From the NCBI GenBank assembly GCA_944989445.1, contig CALYLW010000210.1:496001-560000 (forward strand): a stretch of DNA of 64,000 bases, in the 5' to 3' direction. The notes beneath the pieces are model-generated. The model made no database searches and was not told the DNA's origin. It saw only the letters and a program-made list of their open reading frames with translations. The stretch comes from Ampullaceana balthica (Eukaryota > Mollusca > Gastropoda > Lymnaeidae). Below, piece after piece: positions 35,350-48,056 of the stretch. The position numbers and the translations under genes are program-made. Every line of letters starts with the position of its first letter. The first letter of the stretch is position 1.

Positions 35350-38300
35350 ATATTTTTATAAATTATTGTGTTGTTGTTGTTTTTTTTCTCATCACTTTGC
35401 TTAAAGAGATTGAAATTCGCACCAAATGCAGATGAGCAATCTTTAGAAATTAGAATAAGTCTATTTTATAAATTGAGATTTCTTGAACCTTGTAGCTCAT
35501 TTTCTGTTTCATTTTTGGAATATTAGTAAATTCTTGAACCTTGCACATTTGGTTCCGTTGGAAAAAAGGAAATTTTAAAGTAATACAATTAACAGCTTAA
35601 AGAAAAATATGGTATTGGTAGAGTAATATGGCGGCTTCTCATTCTCAGATTAGGGACTCGATACTTATTTTATTTCACACAATGTACTTTAAAACCCATT
35701 AACTCATGGGCAATATAAAATACAGCTTAACAATCCTTTGAAAACAATAAATAGGTTGACTAGCTAGAACCTAGATCCCCTCATCGCAAACACAGAAGAT
35801 TACCGCCAATAAATATCTACCCCAGTTATTCCCTCCTCTCATCTCCCCTTCCCTCTCCTCCTAAAAGCAATCACTTGGTATCATAATTATCCCCCAATCA
35901 CACCCCAACAGCCCAAGGACTTGGCAAGAGTCAGGGGGGCGGGGGGGGGGCTACCAATGACGAGTTTGGAGTGTCTTCGTGTGAGGCTCCGGTTTGCCTC
36001 ACTGTGATCCCAGCAGGCAATGATAACGCACTCATCTCGTGCCTGATGTCACGGAGTTCAGGAATAAATGGATTATTTTTTTTTAAAAACAAACAGTTAT
36101 TTCTGTTGCTAGGTTTACACGCATCGTTTTCGTGAGCAGTATTTTTTATTCACTGAGAGGCAAAAGAATAAGTGTTAATTTTTAGCTGGGTGATAAGCGT
36201 TTAGGGGTTTTGAGATTAACAGAATGTTTTACAAAGAGCTCGCGCGTTACATGTACTACACATGGGATACCAAGGGACGTAAACGTTTTCACTCCTTGAA
36301 CCGGAAGACCGCGCGATGACACCGGGAGCCGCCGACAGCGTCACATGACGTCACGTGAAAGGTTGGTCTCTTAATAGTTGATAATGTCTAATGTATAGAC
36401 TGACAGTTGGCGTCATATAATCTGGGTTTTGAGAAGCACATTCAGGTCTACAGGGCGGGAGCGGGGGCGATAAAGGGAGCTGATATAGATAGGTCGGCGT
36501 TGTCGGCGAGGGAGGAGGTAAAAAAAAAGAAAGAATCCATTCCAACCAGTATTTTTTCAAAATGTTTCCGGATTCCGGCAAAAGATTTCTGAGTGGTTAT
36601 AGACATTGGCTAGGTATGGTGTGAATAATCATGTGCCATTGTTATGCTCTATTTTTTTTAAAATAACAATAATAATAATAATAATAGAAGGAGTGGGGAT
36701 GGGTGGATAAAAAAAGGGGGGTTGTCGAAAATTTTATGAGAGGAAGCCACGTTAATTGTCAAGAATGGTTGTAATGTCAATTGTCAAAAAATGATTGTGA
36801 TGTCAATTGCATCCCTCTAAAATCAGGTCACAATGAGTTGTTTAAAGATTTCAAACAAAGTTTAGTGAAGTAATCGGAGTTAGTGTTAACCCACCCCTCC
36901 ACCTACCCCCCAAAAAATATAAATAAATAAATAGTAAAATAAAATTAAAAAGTATAAAAATAAAAATTCCTCACTTGCCATGACAGAATCACCAGGTGGC
37001 CTTTTATTCCGCACCTCAATATAAGACAAACATAAGTGTATCCACTGTTATTGGCTTCAAAGCATTTCATTAACCAAAGTAACATAGCACCAACATGTCC
37101 TTCAGAATTAGTTTATTTGCAGCTTATTAACAGCCGAAAATAAAATGTGGTTGAAAGGCTTTAATTGATGTTATTTACAATTAAGTAAGAAAAAATAACG
37201 CCACAAAATTTTAATAAAAAACAACAGCGATTACTAAATAAAATCGCAATAAAATATTTTAACGTTTTAGTTAACATACAAATATTTTTTTAAAATATTG
37301 AGTATTTGATAAATATTATTCCATTGCTTTACTTTTCATATTTTCTATGCAGCAGAGTTAATAGATGCAAAGCATGTTGATGCTTCAACTCATCTTCATC
37401 TAGACTTGTACAAAAAGGATTCGTAACTTCAATACACAAAACACACATAAATGTGGGAAAATGTAAACAGAACATAAAGATGGTTAAGACAAGGGGGCAT
37501 TTAAATATCTCAGACTATTGGATAGTTGCAATAAGTCGGACCTTTCAACAGGTCAAAAAAGTGTACAGGAATATTGCTCATATAATTTGAAACTCATCAC
37601 GGATTTATACAAGAGCAAACGAACGAATCCGATTGTGAGACAGGCTGAAAGACATGAGGATTAAACTAACAAAAAGCTTAATTTAAGCCCAACTAAATAC
37701 TTTGTTCAGAATTTACCAAGAGTTACCGCATACTTCGTGTAACATATTCACGGGTGTCTTTATATGAACTTATTTAAATGTCTCTTTAGGTCTGTGTCTG
37801 ATACGGCTTGTCTGAAAGTATTCGACCTTGTCTCACCTGTCTCTTAGACACGTCAATAAGCGTAACAAATTAATACACAAAATGGTTGCTTAAAAGTGTG
37901 TACACTTTTTTTTAGAAATTGCAGTTTTTGCACTTAGTTAATTTTTTCGTGGAAATCTTTGTTACACAGAATTGAGCACGAGGATTTCTAAGAACTGATT
38001 TACAATCATGAATAGCCAAAAGAAGTTTTCAGAATTAGATACGAACCTTTATATAGTTTAAAGCTAAAGTTTGTGATTAAATTATGATAACACGAAAAAA
38101 GTGTTGAAAGATTAACAACGCATGCGTCGGGATTTCGTTCGCTATCCTTCAGTCAAATTTAAATTGTCCAGCCATAGTGTTGTCACCTAAAGAAGTTATA
38201 GCTGACATTTATGAACATACAAAACTACAAAATGTTTATAAACTTAGAAATTATTTGTGTTATTGGGGTTAAAATATTCACTGTGAGTTTCTCGAGGGAA

Positions 38301-39464
38301 GTATTTAATTTATTTATATGTGACAAATAATAATTAAGAAAATATTATTTTCATCAACAGTGTATTTATTAATCCTGGTCGCAGATGACCAGTCTATCAA
38401 CCGTGTGTTATTTGCTTTCATAGAATAGTATTAAAATTAAAAGGTTATTACCTCCACAATTTTTTATTAATTAATAGTTGATATTTATGTAACAGTGGTA
38501 TGTAGCAGATATGATTTGACATGGTTGTTACTGAAGTATTTGATTCTTTCCCTTTTGTCATGAATTACATATTAAAAAAATACATAATTATCAGATAACT
38601 CTAGTGAAAGCTCGAGGTCGTTATTTTTAGACTTCAGAGCGCGGTACCAAAAAAATTTAATCAAGCTTGTTTAATAATTGGCGCTAGTAATGGTGCGTCA
38701 TATGGGATTCAACACAATTGGAGTTGGAGATGACGGTGTCGCGTAAGTGGACTAGTATTACGACTGTATTCATTTAAAACGTTCCTTATTTATAGAGATG
38801 TCTTTAATATCGTACAAAGTCTCCAGCATTAAACGGAGTAAAGCTCATAGGAATGCTTCATTTTTTTAAAAATAAAACGTTCTTCTATGTTTGAAAGCAT
38901 TCATGATGATTAAGATGTTGTTGTTTTTTTAGCTGATGTTGCTACTACTATAGATTTTACTTTTAAATATGGTTTAATGGGGAAAAATTATGATTGTGAC
39001 AAAGTTTAATATGAACCAAATTTACGAACGTGATCGCAAAGATTGTAAATTGCGTTGGTGAATTTTAATAATATAATTCACCTTATTCCTTTCCACTGTG
39101 AACATAAATTTATAAAAAAGAATTGAATTATTTTTAGCAAAGAAAATTTGCTTATATCTAATTATTACCTTATTATGTGTTTATACCTTATAGTAAAATA
39201 TCAATAGGCTAAAAATAATTGATCATCGGAATCTTTATTATCGCTTCTTAATAATTTCTATACTTTAATGTGATTTTCTTGGAACAAAGTATATGAAAAA
39301 TGAATTCTGTTTAATCCCCACAGTATTGAATGAAATGTTGGACGTGAAAGGTGGGTATTTTTATGGTTGTATTCAGTTACCAAACATGATTGGCGAAATT
39401 GAAAAGAAAAATTTCTGTTTGATGGTTTTTGAAGACAACAAATAATAATTGATTTTAGTTTTCA
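35350..39464. other. Long intergenic stretch without a recognised gene
   Basis: I see no exon or element I can defend. Local marks are a C/T-rich block (35820-35900), G runs near 35935, a GC-richer patch with CACGTGAC and CGTCACATGACGTCACGTGA (36250-36360), and (AAT)n at 36668. The remainder is AT-rich. Confidence 0.5.
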
Positions 39465-39765
39465 TAATTCTACTTGCTCAGTTATGTAATATATATATTC
39501 ACTTTATACAAACATGTTTAGTTATGTAATAGATATATTCACTTTATACAGACATTTTCAGTTATGTTATAGATATATTCACTTTATACTGACATTTTCA
39601 GTTATATTATAGATATATTCACTTTATACAGACATTTTCAGTTATGTTATAGATATATTCACTTTATACAGACATTTTCAGTTATGTTATAGATATATTC
39701 ACTTTATACAGACATTTTCAGTTATGTTATAGATATATTCACTTTATACAGACATTTTTTTCAAG
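39465..39765. repeat. 40-bp minisatellite, about seven copies
   Basis: The unit contains CAGTTATGTTATAGATATAT, followed by TCACTTTATACAGACATTTT. The central units are identical and the first ones diverged. Confidence 0.95.
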
Positions 39766-41003
39766 TTATTCGAATTATGTTATGGAATGTGGTCAACGGG
39801 GCGTTGATAGGTTAACATGGAGAAGGAAATCCTGACATCCAGCACAGCTATAGCTTGCATACAGTTGGTCGGGAATGTGTGTGCCCCCTCCCCCCTCCCC
39901 GAAAAGAAGTGTCCGCCTCAACGCTCGGAAACTGAATGATCTTTAAGACGTTCATCTCTTGACCACCTACGACATAAATCAACGTTACAAATTAAAAATT
40001 GTTTTGGTCACAATTTATTCACAGTTTTCCTCTAATTACTCAGTGCGTTGTGATTAAATGATACCATGAAATAAAATAGAATGTAGAATTTACGTCTAAA
40101 TTACACAATAGATGAAGTATTTCAAAAGGTACAGTGGGGTATTGGGATAGATTATGCGTTTGCTTATGAGCGCCCGGTAAAGTCACGTGGATAAATGTTA
40201 ACAGTTCGTATTGAAGTGATTTGATATATCATTTATAATTGAACGTGTTAAGAACTTCTACTCACATAAAAGCATGAACCTTTTACCTAACTAAATGGCA
40301 ACTGATAAAGGCTCTGTACGCTGAAGGCATACCTATTACATGAACAAATTTAACTCATCGTTCAGAAAGAATAATTTCAATGTATTGTTTAATACTGCAG
40401 GCATATTCATATAATACTGGTATATGTTATATTTGACATCGACGTAAACAATATATCAATTCATATAATACTGGTATATGTTATATTTGACATCGACGTA
40501 AACAATAATGAAAACACTAAAATCGAATTCAAATCAACAAATGCAAGAAACAAACTATAAAGAAAATAAACAAATTTTTTTTTAAACATAGGACATGATC
40601 ATGTCAAGTAAATGTACGATTTATTGTGTCTAATACTGTTTTTAAGCTTTGCTTAATCAAAGAGTAATAGAGCAATAGAGCTCCTAGAGTAATAGAATAC
40701 ACATCATTTTATTATAAGTATGTCACTAAAGCAAAATGGAGTTATTAAAAAAATCCCTAGACCATGCAATACAAGAATTTAACAAAGCGATTTATTTAAT
40801 TCGCACACTCTCCAGTATGTCTTCTTAACTCCTTCTTGCTATAGTAATTTTTTCAAAGATTATTTTTTATACTTTCTCCTACATGTGTCTCTTTAATTCT
40901 TCTTTATAAAATACTTTTGCTCTCAATTTTTTTTCATTTATTTAAAATTATTTGTCTAAATATTCCTTTTCTTTCCTTTCTTTCTTTCTTCCATTTTTCT
41001 CTT

Positions 41004-41034
<31 letters not shown>

Positions 41035-42570
41035 TTCGTACTTTCTCTCTCTCTCTCTCCTGTTCCATCTGAATCCTGACTAGCACGAAACATTTCCAAC
41101 AATATTTTTATATACACAAAACTCCATACAACTCGCATACACACACACATAATCGACTGCATATTCACAGTCTCTAACACTGTGCTAATTTCCATTTTAA
41201 TGCGCAAATTTCAGCAATATTTTTACTCAAATTGTTCATTCTGAAATTATCATTTATGGCTTTCCATATATACATCTTGTCAACATATCCAATTTTGAAA
41301 CATGAAATCTATTTTGAAAAAATGTTAATTATAAAAATTCGTATCAATGACTGTTTCTAGTTTAGAATTTTAACACTGCATGGTTATCAGTAGTGACGAC
41401 AGTGGAATTGATTTCTTTTACTTTGATGATGGCCCATTGGCGTGTATGTTGTCTCACTGACATGGACGTTCCATTGACATGTCTGTCTGATATTATCCCA
41501 TTGATATGTCTGCCTGATACCCTGTTGACGTGAATTATGTACCTTTGATATGTCTGATGATGTCTCCATTTGTTTTTTTCTAGTTTATCAAATTGATGTG
41601 TCTATATGTTTTCCCACTGAAATGTTTCAGGTTCATTTGGATTTCATTAGAAATTTGCCAAATGTATGTGTGCATGTTAAAATAAATGTATTTTCAGACA
41701 ACGATATGCCTAGAAGAAATAAGCAACAACCGTTAAGTCTTGAGATACACATGACTGTAACAGCTGGTAGACATGCAGAAGCAATCGCATGGAAAACTCT
41801 ACACTGACCATCCTAACGAGCTAAATCTTCTATACTAGTCACATGTAGTTCAAACTCAAATCTGGAGTCTCAAAAATATGCATATCCAAAATGAGTTGTG
41901 TTAATCCGTCTGGAAGCTAAGGCGTTGCCTTTATCATTGTTTGGTGTGGGTTGGGACTGGTGTTTCTTATATGGATTATTCCTTGGTTGGCGGTGTGAAA
42001 ACGAATAAAAGTTTTGAATATCTCAAATGAAATTTATTTAATGGAAAAGAGGAAATAAAGTTATCCATATGTCTCCATAGTTCCAATTAAAACATCTTTG
42101 CCCAATCGCGGGGACAGAATACTTGTTGATTCTCCAAGTTCAAAGTTCACGTCTGCTTGGTTTTATTCCAATACCAATAAATGCAGCGTCCCTCCGGATC
42201 AATACCTGGCCAATAAATCAAGCGTGTGAATAAATGAATCTTCTGCTAACGTTTATTTGTTGAGTTTGGGTCATCACAAATTTATGTGAACAATATTTAA
42301 TAGGAAGAGGTGCACAAGGTGTGTATGCCATGGCCAACTACCCCTTTAACATGGCCAAACGTAATGAATGGTGTTTGGGCAAGTCTTGTCATTGAAAGTC
42401 TTCAACACTGCGACCAACATCACGTGACGATGACGTCGATCGCCATTCGTGGAAAGTGTGGAGCTGTGCAGCGAGTCACGGCAAAAATCATCTGAAATAA
42501 ACATTTTAAAAAGTTTACATAAATATTTAAATAAATCACAGTCGACAACATAAAAGCATATGAAGCGAAA
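39766..42570. other. Intergenic with small repeats, no gene recognised
   Basis: A 54-bp direct duplication (TTCATATAATACTGGTATAT and on) lies at 40405-40505. CT-rich microsatellites are at 40970-41060. Loose ~35-bp repeats with CATTGACATGTCTG and CCATTGATATGTCTG are at 41430-41560. The rest is AT-rich. Confidence 0.55.
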
Positions 42571-42574
42571 TAAT

Positions 42575-42832
42575 TTTTTGACGTAAAATAGTATAATCCT
42601 AGCATAAGTATTTTTGACGTAAAATAGTATATTCCTAGCATAAGTATTTTTTGACGTAAAATAGTATATTCCTAGCATAAGTATTTTTTGACGTAAAATA
42701 GTATATTCCTAGCATAAGTATTTTTTGACGTAAAATAGTATATTCCTAGCATAAGTATTTTTTGACGTAAAATAGTATATTCCTAGCATAAGTATTTTTT
42801 GACGTAAAATAGTATATTCCTAGCATAAGTAT
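42575..42832. repeat. 37-bp minisatellite, seven copies
   Basis: ACGTAAAATAGTATATTCCT recurs at a 37-base step (42617, 42654, 42691 and on). The first step is 36 because one T is missing from the T run. Confidence 0.96.
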
Positions 42833-44960
42833 ACAAATTATATTACATAGAATAAGAGAACGCGTTTGGAACTGTTTGGTAACAAAATAGTAATAGGAAG
42901 GTTTAAGTTGTTTGATCTCCTGCTACATATAACAATTAGTTGACAAACAACATGGTGACAACGTGGCACCCCTCTGACAACATGGACCCTCTCACCCCCT
43001 TCCCCCCACCCCGACCTAACATGTTCATCCCTCTTTCGACTTGACCACACTTTCATACTTCCGACATCCAAGAATGCTTGGGGACTTCCCTTTTATCCCA
43101 TTGTTACTGTAGTATATTTTACCCTCGTATCATTTACAAGGATATTATAACCAGGTCTAACTGAAAGGCGTTTTCTACTCAAAAAAATACATAAATCCTA
43201 CATGTAGCTTATTAGCCGGTCAAAGCAAAAGTACTCCATAAAACCCAGACAGAAATCTCGACATCTCCGCTAAAAGATATTCTTAAATATATCCATGTGC
43301 TTCAAACGTCATCAAGACACAGTATTTCTTTTGTCATAGTTAAATGACGTGGAAAAAAATGTACGGTGGTGGCGTGCGTGGCTAAAGTAAGGGAGGGGAG
43401 GAGGGGAAGATGGAACAAATGGGGATTTTACAAATATAAAAGCGCGTTCCTTGAATGTATTATTCGTCAGGTATAGCTTTGGTATATTTTGGAAGGTAAG
43501 GCGTTGCCTCTATCATTGTTTGATTTTAGTGTGGCTTGCAGCTTCTCGGAGCTACCATTGTTTGGCAGACTTACTAAATAAATCGCGTTCTCTGATGAGC
43601 TCATCACAGCGGGTAACGGATAAAAAAGGCCAAAAATCAAATCAAGCTGCGTATCATAGTTACGTTGTGAAGAACTCAGCGACGTAAGAAAAATGCTCAA
43701 ACTAAATGGGCGGTGAGTTACAATTGTATTTATTGTTTATTCTACCAATGTGCGTCACTTCATTTTATCCCCACGGGTGCAGCGAAGAAAGGAGGTGGAC
43801 AAAGCCTATTGTGCTAATGACAAAAAAAAAGATAAATTTATTAAATTAAATTTAATTTAAAAATTAAAAAAAAATAATTGTTGATATAAGTGGAACAGTA
43901 ATAAATATCAAATATTACGGCGCTGATTGCATTGCGAGTGAATAATTTGATCACGTGAATTGGGATATTGAAAACTTGGCTTCGCCTCACGCCCGCGCAT
44001 TCACACCCTGTTTCCCTATAATTTTCAGGAAATAAAGTGATAATCTCAAACTCTTTTTGGTTTAAGCTTCAGTTTACAGGAGGCTTATAAACATTTCTGT
44101 TTTTGTACTTTAAGTCATACGGCAACAATACAGATTTAAGCTCATCTCCTCCCAACTCTATTACTTCATGCCCACCCCACCGGGTGAGCTTACAAATGCT
44201 CCAGTATTTCTCAGACTACTGCCATAACAAACCTACCCCCTCCCCCCACTCCCTTCCACCAACCACCCACCAAATCAGGGGCCAGGCTAACAAAAGGAAT
44301 GTTTATTCCCAGACAAGACAAACAAAACAAGTTTCTGCCACCGGAACCGGGCAACAAACAAATTAACAAATCCCTGTAATCTGCCACGCTCGGCCGGAAA
44401 CCAAGCGAAGCTCGGAAAACGCGCGCGCCGACAGTGACACAGTAATGTGGTGTGCGTCTCCGGTTTCCCTGGAAGCCGTATAAGGCGGCCCCCGTGTTGT
44501 CAAGAGCGATTCGCTGGCTGGCACTAATGCAGGGGCGTCCAGGGAGTAGAGAAAGGGGTAACAGGGTACTCGCGCCGAAATAAGAACATGTCGGCGTCCT
44601 GACGGGTGCCGTTCTTATGAAGAATTTAGAAGAAAAAAGAAGAAAAAAACGGTAAAAAAAGAACATAAATTATTAGCTATGTATTTAAATTAGCTCATTC
44701 TGGCTTTGTATTCCTCAACTGAAACTCAACGGACTAGAGCATATCAGAGGCGTAACTAGTGTTTGTAAATCCCACGAATTATATCTCCCCACTTTTTAAA
44801 GACAAATGAAATGGAAAAAATTCAGAATCAGGTTAAAGTGAAAAGTGCATGTTTTGTCTACTTTTTGGTCGCTGGTCCTATCTTTGGCACAGTTTGAAAA
44901 ATTTGCATTCAAATCATCGGTTCAACACTGATTCATACACGCAAAAGCTCTCATTTTTAT
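42833..44960. other. Intergenic, no gene called
   Basis: Mostly AT-rich. A GC-richer stretch at 44380-44570 (CTCGGCCGGAAACC, AACGCGCGCGCCGAC, GTATAAGGCGGCC) is open on the minus strand, but I see no splice framework or family signature. It could be a promoter or an exon of an uncalled gene. Confidence 0.4.
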
Positions 44961-44965
44961 TGGTG

Positions 44966-45548
44966 TACCTGGGTTCACATATCTGGGAACAATGTTGACC
45001 TCAGACGGAAGATGCACAATTGAGATAAAAAGCAGAATAGCACAAGCCAAAGCAGTATTCAATAAAATGTAGAATCTCCTCACCATCAAATCCATATCAA
45101 TGGAAGTGGGGAAACGAGTGCTTCAGTGTTACATCGAACCACTTTTATTTTTGGATATGAAGCCTGGACAGTCACAGGTGAATTACAGAAACGTTTGAAA
45201 ACCTGTGAAATGTGGTTCTTTAGGCGAATGTTAAAATTACCATGGACGGAGAAGAGGCGTAACGAAGAGGTTCTAAAAGAAGTAGGTCAGACAAGGAACA
45301 TTATGTCTAACTTTAGAAAGAGACAATATAGATTTTTTGGACACGTCATGAGGCGAGGCAGGCTGGAACACATGGTAACAACAGGAAAGATCGAGGGAAA
45401 AAGGGATCCAGGCAGACAAAGAGAAAAGATGCTGGATGGGCTAACAAGATGGCATGGGGAACAATCACCAGTGGAGTTGATTGGCAAGACCAAATACAGA
45501 GAGCTGTGGAGAGGCATGACCACCTACGCCTCTGGGCACGGCACCTGA
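44966..45548 (+). mobile_element. Decayed non-LTR retrotransposon, RT C-terminal part
   Basis: It reads FTYLGTMLTSDGRCTIEIKS, RIAQAKAVFNKM, a stop, NLLTIKSISMEVGKRVLQCY, and then, after a frameshift near 45150, FGYEAWTVTGELQKRL, RRMLKLPWTEKRRNEEVL, KRQYRFFGHVMRR, GKIEGKRDPGRQRE and GHGT. This is the usual C-terminal segment of RTE-like endonuclease-reverse transcriptases of invertebrates. The 3' end is TGATGAATGAATGG. One stop and one frameshift make it dead. Confidence 0.85.
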
Positions 45549-45555
45549 TGAATGA

Positions 45556-45712
45556 ATGGACCTGAGTTCGGCTCCGGCTCTGGCAAATCCGGAATCCAGC
45601 CATTTTTACAAATCCTGTTCGGGCTCAAGCTCCGGTCGGATTTCACTTCATAAATCCTGCCAAATCTGGCTCCGGCCAGATTACAAAAATTTTAATCCGG
45701 TACACCCGTACT
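45556..45712. repeat. GC-rich remnant of an unclassified element
   Basis: Repeated GGCTCCGGCTCTGGC, AATCCGGAAT, GCTCCGGTCGGATT and GGCTCCGGCCAGATT end at GGTACACCC (45699-45707). GGTGTACC also occurs at 44962, just before the LINE fragment. An element with GGTGTACC ends split by that LINE is possible. Confidence 0.35.
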
Positions 45713-46090
45713 CATTTTTAACATTGACTTTGAAATTGGTGTTTTAAAAGAAGAAGGAAAGTAGCGCTTTATATATTTTCAGACATATTCTTACATTTCA
45801 AAAAGAGATAAACAAAGAAATTACAAGAATATTTTTATTTTATTTTTAACCGATCGAGATTTTTATCTTATTGGTCAACAAAAAAAAAGGTTTTAAAACA
45901 TGACTAATTAAAATGAGTTTTTGTTCAATCTTCGTACAATTATTTTAATTATTATTTATTTTTTTTAGAGAAAAAGTATTTTGTTATTCCTAAATTGCAT
46001 TGTTGCAAATTTCTGGCTTTTAAAAAATATAAAAAATAAGGCTGGTCACACAAAAATAAACACAAACACACACACACATATATATATATA
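45713..46090. other. AT-rich spacer, no feature beyond (CA)n/(TA)n at 46060-46090
   Basis: Plain AT-rich sequence leading into the microsatellite in which the Ginger element sits. Confidence 0.6.
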
Positions 46091-46178
46091 TGTTACAGGC
46101 AAAGTGTCAAATTCAGGCATTCTATAGATCGCCTAGGCAATGTATAGAATGCCTGATGGTTTCAGGCAAAGTATGAAA
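46091..46178. repeat. Left terminal inverted repeat of the Ginger element
   Basis: It holds CAGGCATTCTATAG, CGCCTAGGCAATGTATAGAA and TGGTTTCAGGCAAAGTATGA in order. The partner at 47707-47794 carries the same series on the opposite strand. The palindromic blocks are probable binding sites for the element's integrase. Confidence 0.9.
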
Positions 46179-46492
46179 TGATTGCTATTTCATACATTGC
46201 CTAGGCATTCTATAGAATACCGAGTTGTCATCCGGCAAAGTATGTAATTGGCATACCCCTGCCATTTTTCCAGCCACTGATGTTGGGGGTTGCACTTTGG
46301 TTGTTGTTTGATGATGGCGATCGAAGCCTGTGAGTTTTGAAAGTTATTGTAAGACAGTGTTTAGCCGGTACGAGGTTCAACTACCAAATCAAAATATTGT
46401 CAAAATTCTTCTCATGGCGTTAGTTTATATCATCCGGATGAGATTCCTCAGACGTTCTCCCATAACGTTTCCCCTTGTATTGCTGTGTGACC

Positions 46493-47564
46493 ATGTCGGA
46501 AGAGAATGTAGTGCTAGGACAGGAATCACGCCATGTTGACATGCAACGACGGTTCTATGATGAGTTTTCTAAAGTAAGACCCAATGCTGATAAAAACATT
46601 GTCCTTTTAAAACAGAAACTGTTACCAAAAATTGGAGGATGATGTGAAAATGGCTAAGGCCACCATTAAGCAAGAACCATGGGACGATTGGCTGGTGAAA
46701 CACTATGATGTCATGATGGTGGAAAATAAGAGTAAGTTGATCTACCCTGTTAAAGAAGGCGTGAGTGCCATTCTGTTTAACGTCGCGGACTCCGAGATAT
46801 TTGACGTACTTCATAAAGCCCGTTTGGCCAATGGTTATGGAGGACGGGACAGAATGTTGAAAGAACTTTCACCCAAATACAAGAACGCTACCCGTCGTGA
46901 TATCAAGCTGTGTGTTAACTTTAGTGCACCTTGACAAAACAAAAAAAAGGCGTCAAAAAGGCGTTGTGGTAAAGCCAATGGTTTTTTCTGAATTTAACTC
47001 CCGTTGTCAGGTGCATCTCATCGACTTTCAATCCCATCCTGATTGGGAATACAAGTTTATAATGGTGTATCAAGATCATCCCACCAAGTTCGTGGTGTTC
47101 AGGACCCTGAAGACAAAGAGGGGGGAAAAAGTAGCATACCAGCTCGTAGACATATTTACGTTGCTAGGTGCTCCAATGATTCTACAGTCCAATAACGGCA
47201 GGGAATTTGGAAACAATAAAGCCTAAAAGAGTACTGGTCCACCTTGAAGATTGTTCATAGTAGGCAGCACCACATACAAAGCCAGGGGAGCGACAAAAGA
47301 AATAACCAGGACATAGAAAATATGCCGTGGGCTTGGACGCAAGATGAAATAACTGGCAACTGGAGTAAGGGGTTACGGTTCGTCCAACTCAAGAAGAACA
47401 GAGCTTTTCATTCTGGGATTAAAAGATCACCATACGAAGCTCTCTTTGGCTGCAGAGCTAAAGTAGGCCTCACAACGTCGTCACTACCTGACGATGTTTT
47501 ACAAGATGTGGAATCAGAGGAAGACCTCGAAGAACTAATACAGAGCGTAGGCTACATAATGTGA
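46493..47564 (+). pseudogene. Ginger integrase (KRBA2-like), disrupted
   Basis: A start at 46493 gives MSEENVVLGQESRHVDMQRR. Shifted frames then give ARLANGYGGRDRMLKELSPK (the zinc-binding H2C2 region), GVVVKPMVFSEFNSRCQVHL with the first catalytic Asp in LIDFQSHPDWEYKFIM, PTKFVVFRTLKTKRG and LGAPMILQSNNGREF, and finally LRFVQLKKNRAFHSGIKRSP. Family members have SDNG at the second acidic position; here it is SNNG. The E of the usual SVERAN is K (SDKRNN). At least three frame breaks (near 46630, 46920 and 47230) and two lost catalytic residues mean it is inactive. Confidence 0.88.
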
Positions 47565-47706
47565 TTTATTTTGTATTACTTCCACTTTAAAATACGTAAT
47601 TATCAATAAAGTCTTTCGTTATACTCTTTTAACACTTTCCTTAAACGAAATCCGGCAATCTATAGAATGCCTGAATGCCTAGGCAAAGTATGCAAACGTT
47701 TTACAA

Positions 47707-47794
47707 ATTTCAAACTTTGCCTGAAACTATCAGGCATTCTATACATTGCCTCGGCATTCTATAGAATGCCTGATTTCACACATTGCCTGTAACA
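47707..47794. repeat. Right terminal inverted repeat of the Ginger element
   Basis: On the minus strand it begins TGTTACAGGCAATGTGTGAA and continues with CAGGCATTCTATAGAATGCC, GAGGCAATGTATAGAATGCC and TAGTTTCAGGCAAAGT. It is highly similar to the left repeat. Confidence 0.9.
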
Positions 47795-47825
47795 TATTTA
47801 TATATATATACATACATATATATAT

Positions 47826-48056
47826 ATATTAATTATGATGTGTTCTTCGTCCGTTGTGGTCGACGATGACCACTCTCATCATATTTGCTGGGCCACCACA
47901 TGTGTCCTCTGGTGGCTTATTAAACCTATTCTGGCACGAAAAAGCCTCCGCATGTCGGACAAGAGATGGATGCGGTCCCTTCAGGAGGGTTTTGAATACG
48001 GTCCTTTCTGGCTTGACGTTTTAACTTGGCAGCCTGTTGTCTATTAGCCTCACAGA
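47826..48056 (-). pseudogene. C-terminal zinc-finger end of a non-LTR retrotransposon
   Basis: The minus strand reads RQARKDRIQNPPEGTASISC, then CPTCG, a one-base frameshift, then LFRARIGLISHQRTH and TGATGA. The CPTCGR.F.ARIGL.SH.RTH finger is a common ORF2 end in invertebrate LINEs, where it is thought to bind nucleic acid. It abuts the Ginger element through an AT microsatellite. Confidence 0.75.

Larger units (their letters stand above)
46091..47794 (+). mobile_element. Ginger-type DNA transposon with long palindromic TIRs
   Basis: TGTTACAGGCAA at 46091 and TTGCCTGTAACA at 47794 open about 88-bp inverted repeats. These repeats contain hairpins of AGGCATTCTATA against TATAGAATGCCT and a GTTTCAGGCAAAGT block. 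Inner copies of GCCTAGGC(A/G)-type motifs lie at 46190-46250 and 47650-47700. Between the ends is an integrase-like gene related to the KRBA2-type proteins of Ginger elements. It inserted into a TA microsatellite, so the target duplication (possibly ATAT) cannot be fixed. Confidence 0.88.

Noticed and set aside
44211..44666. 151-residue minus ORF
   Set aside because: No domain, low-complexity ends, no splice support; kept only as a GC-rich stretch.
45287..45603. Minus ORFs at 45.3-45.6 kb
   Set aside because: Antisense to the non-LTR retrotransposon frame.
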